23,820 nt of DNA from an uncultured Porphyromonadaceae bacterium (lineage in GTDB: Bacteria > Bacteroidota > Bacteroidia > Bacteroidales > Muribaculaceae): assembly GCA_902462525.1 (NCBI GenBank), contig CABQCA010000019.1, positions 1 through 23,820 on the forward strand, read 5' to 3'. Numbering within the stretch: the first letter of the stretch is position 1; each line of letters begins with the position of its first letter. The notes beneath the pieces were generated by a model. The model did no database searches. It was not told the origin of the DNA and was given only the letters and a program-made list of their open reading frames with translations. The position numbers were made by a program, and so were the translations under genes. Positions 21,993 through 23,820 of this stretch are shown one piece after another.

Positions 21993-22708
21993 AATTCGAA
22001 GTTATATCCTACTGTCAGGGCTACGTTATTGTCGTGGAATTTGCCGCCGTCGCTGCTCTTGTACATGTCGCACATGCCGAAAGTGCCGCTGAGCTGAACC
22101 ACATAGCTGCCGAAGGAAGCTCCGAGGCCTATCTTCCAGCCGATGTCGAAGCGGTTGAGACTTGGGTCTGCCGAGTCTTTGTAGCAGTTCACACCTTTGG
22201 TAACTTCCCAGCCGTCCTGCAGCTTGCCCGAAAAGTGCGAGCGACCGTACAGACCGGTCGAAATGACAGGACCCGTGAAGAGCGAAACCTTGAAGTTGTC
22301 GAAATCGGCGTGGTAGCCTATCTGAAGAGGAATACGCAGGCCAAGACGGCGTATCGACGACGATGTTTCTTCGATGTAGTCGGGCAGAAGGTCGGTGCCG
22401 GCATCATTCGAGTTCACGCCCATAGTGTTGTAGTAGAGGCTGACACCTGGCTCGAAGTAGAGGTTCATGAACAGGGGAATGTTGTAGACAACGCCAAGGT
22501 CGAATCCGGCTCCGTTTTTGAACATGTCGGTGGATATCTGTGTGTTAGGTTCTATGGCGCTGGGACGGTTTACGTTGCCAGGGCAGGATATGTCGAGGCC
22601 GAGTCGTACGCCGAGGTACGCTTCGTTCTGTGAATCGAACGATACTTCCTGTGCCGAAATGCCGAAAGCGCAGGCAGCCAACAATGATACGACAGCAAAT
22701 TTTTTCAT
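21989..22708 (-). CDS. PorT-like outer-membrane beta-barrel protein
   Basis: The 239-residue protein has a signal peptide (MKKFAVVSLLAACAFGISAQ) and alternating amphipathic strands typical of a PorT/OmpA-like eight-stranded barrel: AYLGVRLGLDIS, GFDLGVVYNIPLFMNLYFEPGV, RRLGLRIPLQIGYH, FKVSLFTGPVI, and FDIGWKIGLGASFG. It ends in VGYNFEL with a near-terminal Phe. Function is structural or adhesive by family analogy. It is the first gene of the coupled redox operon (4-base overlap with the NapH-NapG-like gene), an unusual partnership. A -7 box lies about 70 bases upstream. Confidence 0.85.
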   Translation of the reverse strand: MKKFAVVSLLAACAFGISAQEVSFDSQNEAYLGVRLGLDISCPGNVNRPSAIEPNTQISTDMFKNGAGFDLGVVYNIPLFMNLYFEPGVSLYYNTMGVNSNDAGTDLLPDYIEETSSSIRRLGLRIPLQIGYHADFDNFKVSLFTGPVISTGLYGRSHFSGKLQDGWEVTKGVNCYKDSADPSLNRFDIGWKIGLGASFGSYVVQLSGTFGMCDMYKSSDGGKFHDNNVALTVGYNFEL

Positions 22709-22777
22709 AAGTTTTTTAGGTTAATGTTTCAATATCTTGAGAGACTGACGGGAGGAACTTTATACCTCCGGAACATG

Positions 22778-22785
22778 CAAATATA
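22778..22785 (-). promoter_or_regulatory. Probable -7 element of the beta-barrel/redox operon
   Basis: TATATTTG on the minus strand fits TAnnTTTG, 69 bases before the ATG at 22708. No good TTTG box is present at 19-21 bases upstream. Confidence 0.5.
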
Positions 22786-22861
22786 GCGATTATTTTCGTT
22801 TTACCGGGAATTTCGCCGATAATAAGTCAGATTTACCAAAAAAACGGAACACTCCGACAAT

Positions 22862-22885
22862 GCCGCTGTCTCAGATGACAGCGGC
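22862..22885 (-). terminator. Stem-loop over the PAP2 stop codon, terminator-like
   Basis: A perfect 9-bp GC-rich stem (22862-22870 with 22877-22885, GCCGCTGTC/GACAGCGGC) has the PAP2 stop codon (22871-22873) in its 6-base loop. On the minus strand a run of seven T appears only about 18 bases further on, after a weak 4-bp CGGA/TCCG hairpin, so it is not a textbook terminator. Confidence 0.5.
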
Positions 22886-23590
22886 GAAAAGCATTGCCAG
22901 AATGCTGATGGCACCGATGCCTATCATTATGTCGGTGGCGGTGAAGCTCAGAGTGCCGTGGCTCCGGAAGGTCGATATTTCGGTGCTGAACAGGCGAAGA
23001 TCGGAGACTGCGGTGGCCTTTTGCGAAAGAAATCGGCGCCCGATGAAAACCACGGTATAGTATGTGAGAAAGCCGTAGGCTACGCCGATTACGGTACCTG
23101 CAAGAATATCGCCGGGGTAGTGGACGCCGAGGTACATTCGCGAATAACTGTTGACGGCAGCCCACAGGATGATAAATGCCGTGAAGACTGGCCGGCGCGT
23201 GACAAGGCACAGAAATGTGGCCAGGGCAAAGGAGTTGGCTGCATGGCACGATGGGAAGCCGTAGGAGCCGCCGCGGTAGCCGTTGACAACAGTCACGAAC
23301 TGTGAAAGCGGATTCTCAAGGTTTGACGGACGCAGACGATGGAAATAGGGGCGCAGGAATGTGGCACAGGTCTGGTCGGCGAGCGCTATTGCCGCTACCA
23401 GACCGAGAACGAATAGTACGGCCATCCCCGCGTGGTATTTTTTGAAAAGAATGGGAATGATGGCGGCATACATCGGAATCCAAATATATTTGCCCGTGAA
23501 GAGCATCATGAAGTTGTCGAGGATTGCGGTGTGGTGGCCGTTGAAGAAGAGGAGAAGCTGCGAATCGAGCTGAAGGAGGGTGTCGAGCAT
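22871..23590 (-). CDS. PAP2 family membrane phosphatase
   Basis: The 239-residue integral membrane protein carries the three phosphatase motifs: RPYFHRLRP at 80-88 (KX6RP with Lys replaced by Arg80), PSCH at 113-116 (PSGH type, catalytic His116) and SRMYLGVHYPGD at 150-161 (SR...H157...D161). About six hydrophobic helices surround them. Such enzymes remove phosphate from lipid phosphates, for example undecaprenyl diphosphate, phosphatidate, or lipid A. The active site faces the periplasm. PSCHAANSFALATF is the usual Bacteroidales form. A C-terminal extension of about 45 residues ends in one more hydrophobic helix (DIMIGIGAISILAMLFAAVI). The start is one base behind the stop of the preceding gene, so the two are an operon. 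Exact substrate not deducible. Confidence 0.92.
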   Translation of the reverse strand: MLDTLLQLDSQLLLFFNGHHTAILDNFMMLFTGKYIWIPMYAAIIPILFKKYHAGMAVLFVLGLVAAIALADQTCATFLRPYFHRLRPSNLENPLSQFVTVVNGYRGGSYGFPSCHAANSFALATFLCLVTRRPVFTAFIILWAAVNSYSRMYLGVHYPGDILAGTVIGVAYGFLTYYTVVFIGRRFLSQKATAVSDLRLFSTEISTFRSHGTLSFTATDIMIGIGAISILAMLFAAVI

Positions 23591-23591
23591 A

Positions 23592-23820
23592 TTAAAGATT
23601 GGAGAGATTATCGTAGAGTTTTTGTAAATAAGCTTTTGCCTGTTCCGAGGCCTTGTCGGCTCCGGGGCCGCGGAGTGCGGTGGGTGTGTTGCTGTCGAGA
23701 TTGTAGTCGACGGTGTCGGTTGCCGTTACGAAGCCAAGAGTCGACGGACTTGTGTAAAATGCGAAGTGCGGAGTGCCGGAGGCAATCATATCGTTGCTAC
23801 AGGTGAAAGCACTGTGATCA
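23592..23820 (-). CDS. C-terminal fragment of an unidentified protein
   Basis: The frame is open to the right edge of the window and ends in TAA at 23592-23594, giving about 75 residues. It reads ...DHSAFTCSNDMIASGTPHFA, then FYTSPSTLGFVTATDTVDYN, a polar stretch, and a final helix EQAKAYLQKLYDNLSNL. I do not recognise the family. One base separates its stop from the PAP2 start, so it is translated from the same transcript. The upstream part, needed for identification, lies outside. Confidence 0.7.
   Translation of the reverse strand, partial: DHSAFTCSNDMIASGTPHFAFYTSPSTLGFVTATDTVDYNLDSNTPTALRGPGADKASEQAKAYLQKLYDNLSNL

Noticed and set aside
1..23820. CRISPR arrays or rRNA genes
   Set aside because: No regularly spaced repeats and no rRNA-like sequence were seen.

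Overview
The window looks like a contig from a Bacteroidales bacterium, most likely Muribaculaceae-like (family-level placement is inference). Evidence: SusC/SusD-type genes, Bacteroidota promoters (TTTG, 19-21 bp spacer, TAnnTTTG), Bacteroidales-typical families (DUF4301, DUF4957/DUF5123, DUF3791/DUF3990, PorT-like barrel), and GC-rich core genes. After a short plus-strand gene end at the left edge, every gene I can support is on the minus strand.

Region 1 (1-4640) is AT-rich. It is the downstream part of a glycan-utilisation locus: the DNA-binding tail of an AraC-type regulator, a convergent terminator, a DUF4957/DUF5123-type surface lipoprotein, a SusD-like protein and the last ~230 residues of a SusC-like receptor. 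It stops abruptly at ~4620-4642 against a DUF4301 gene that has lost its own 3' part. Two broken genes fused back to back with a visible change of base composition mean either a real recombination junction or a chimeric assembly.

Region 2 (4623-11051) holds the truncated DUF4301 gene, a periplasmic TonB-C domain protein, a GH28-type pectinase, and an AT-richer two-gene cassette (8151-9957): an AAA/ABC-type ATPase followed by a small protein with a PD-(D/E)xK nuclease-like signature. The pair has its own good promoter and is my main candidate for an undescribed defence-like system. Upstream lies a phage-lysis-like pair, an amidase without signal peptide and a small membrane protein.

Region 3 (11210-15592) is ordinary chromosome: a cinnamoyl-esterase-like hydrolase, a Dabb protein, an ABC-F ATPase whose second ATP site is coherently degenerate, aspartate kinase (apparent TTG start) and tRNA-Cys with its own promoter and terminator.

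Region 4 (15635-19031) is AT-richer accessory DNA: a zinc-ribbon/SH3-like membrane protein behind a secreted protein of unknown function, a 316-base intergenic region with a 16-bp perfect palindrome and a second structured element, and a three-gene overlapping module DUF3791 / DUF3990 / small protein. The DUF3990 gene (ADP-ribosyltransferase-like) carries one in-frame stop codon.

Region 5 (19048-23820) holds a translationally coupled redox operon (beta-barrel protein, NapH-NapG-like fusion with an internal twin-arginine motif, Tat-type aldo/keto reductase with two 4Fe-4S motifs), then a PAP2 phosphatase and the end of an unidentified gene. Six gene pairs in the window share the same 4-bp ATGA stop/start overlap.
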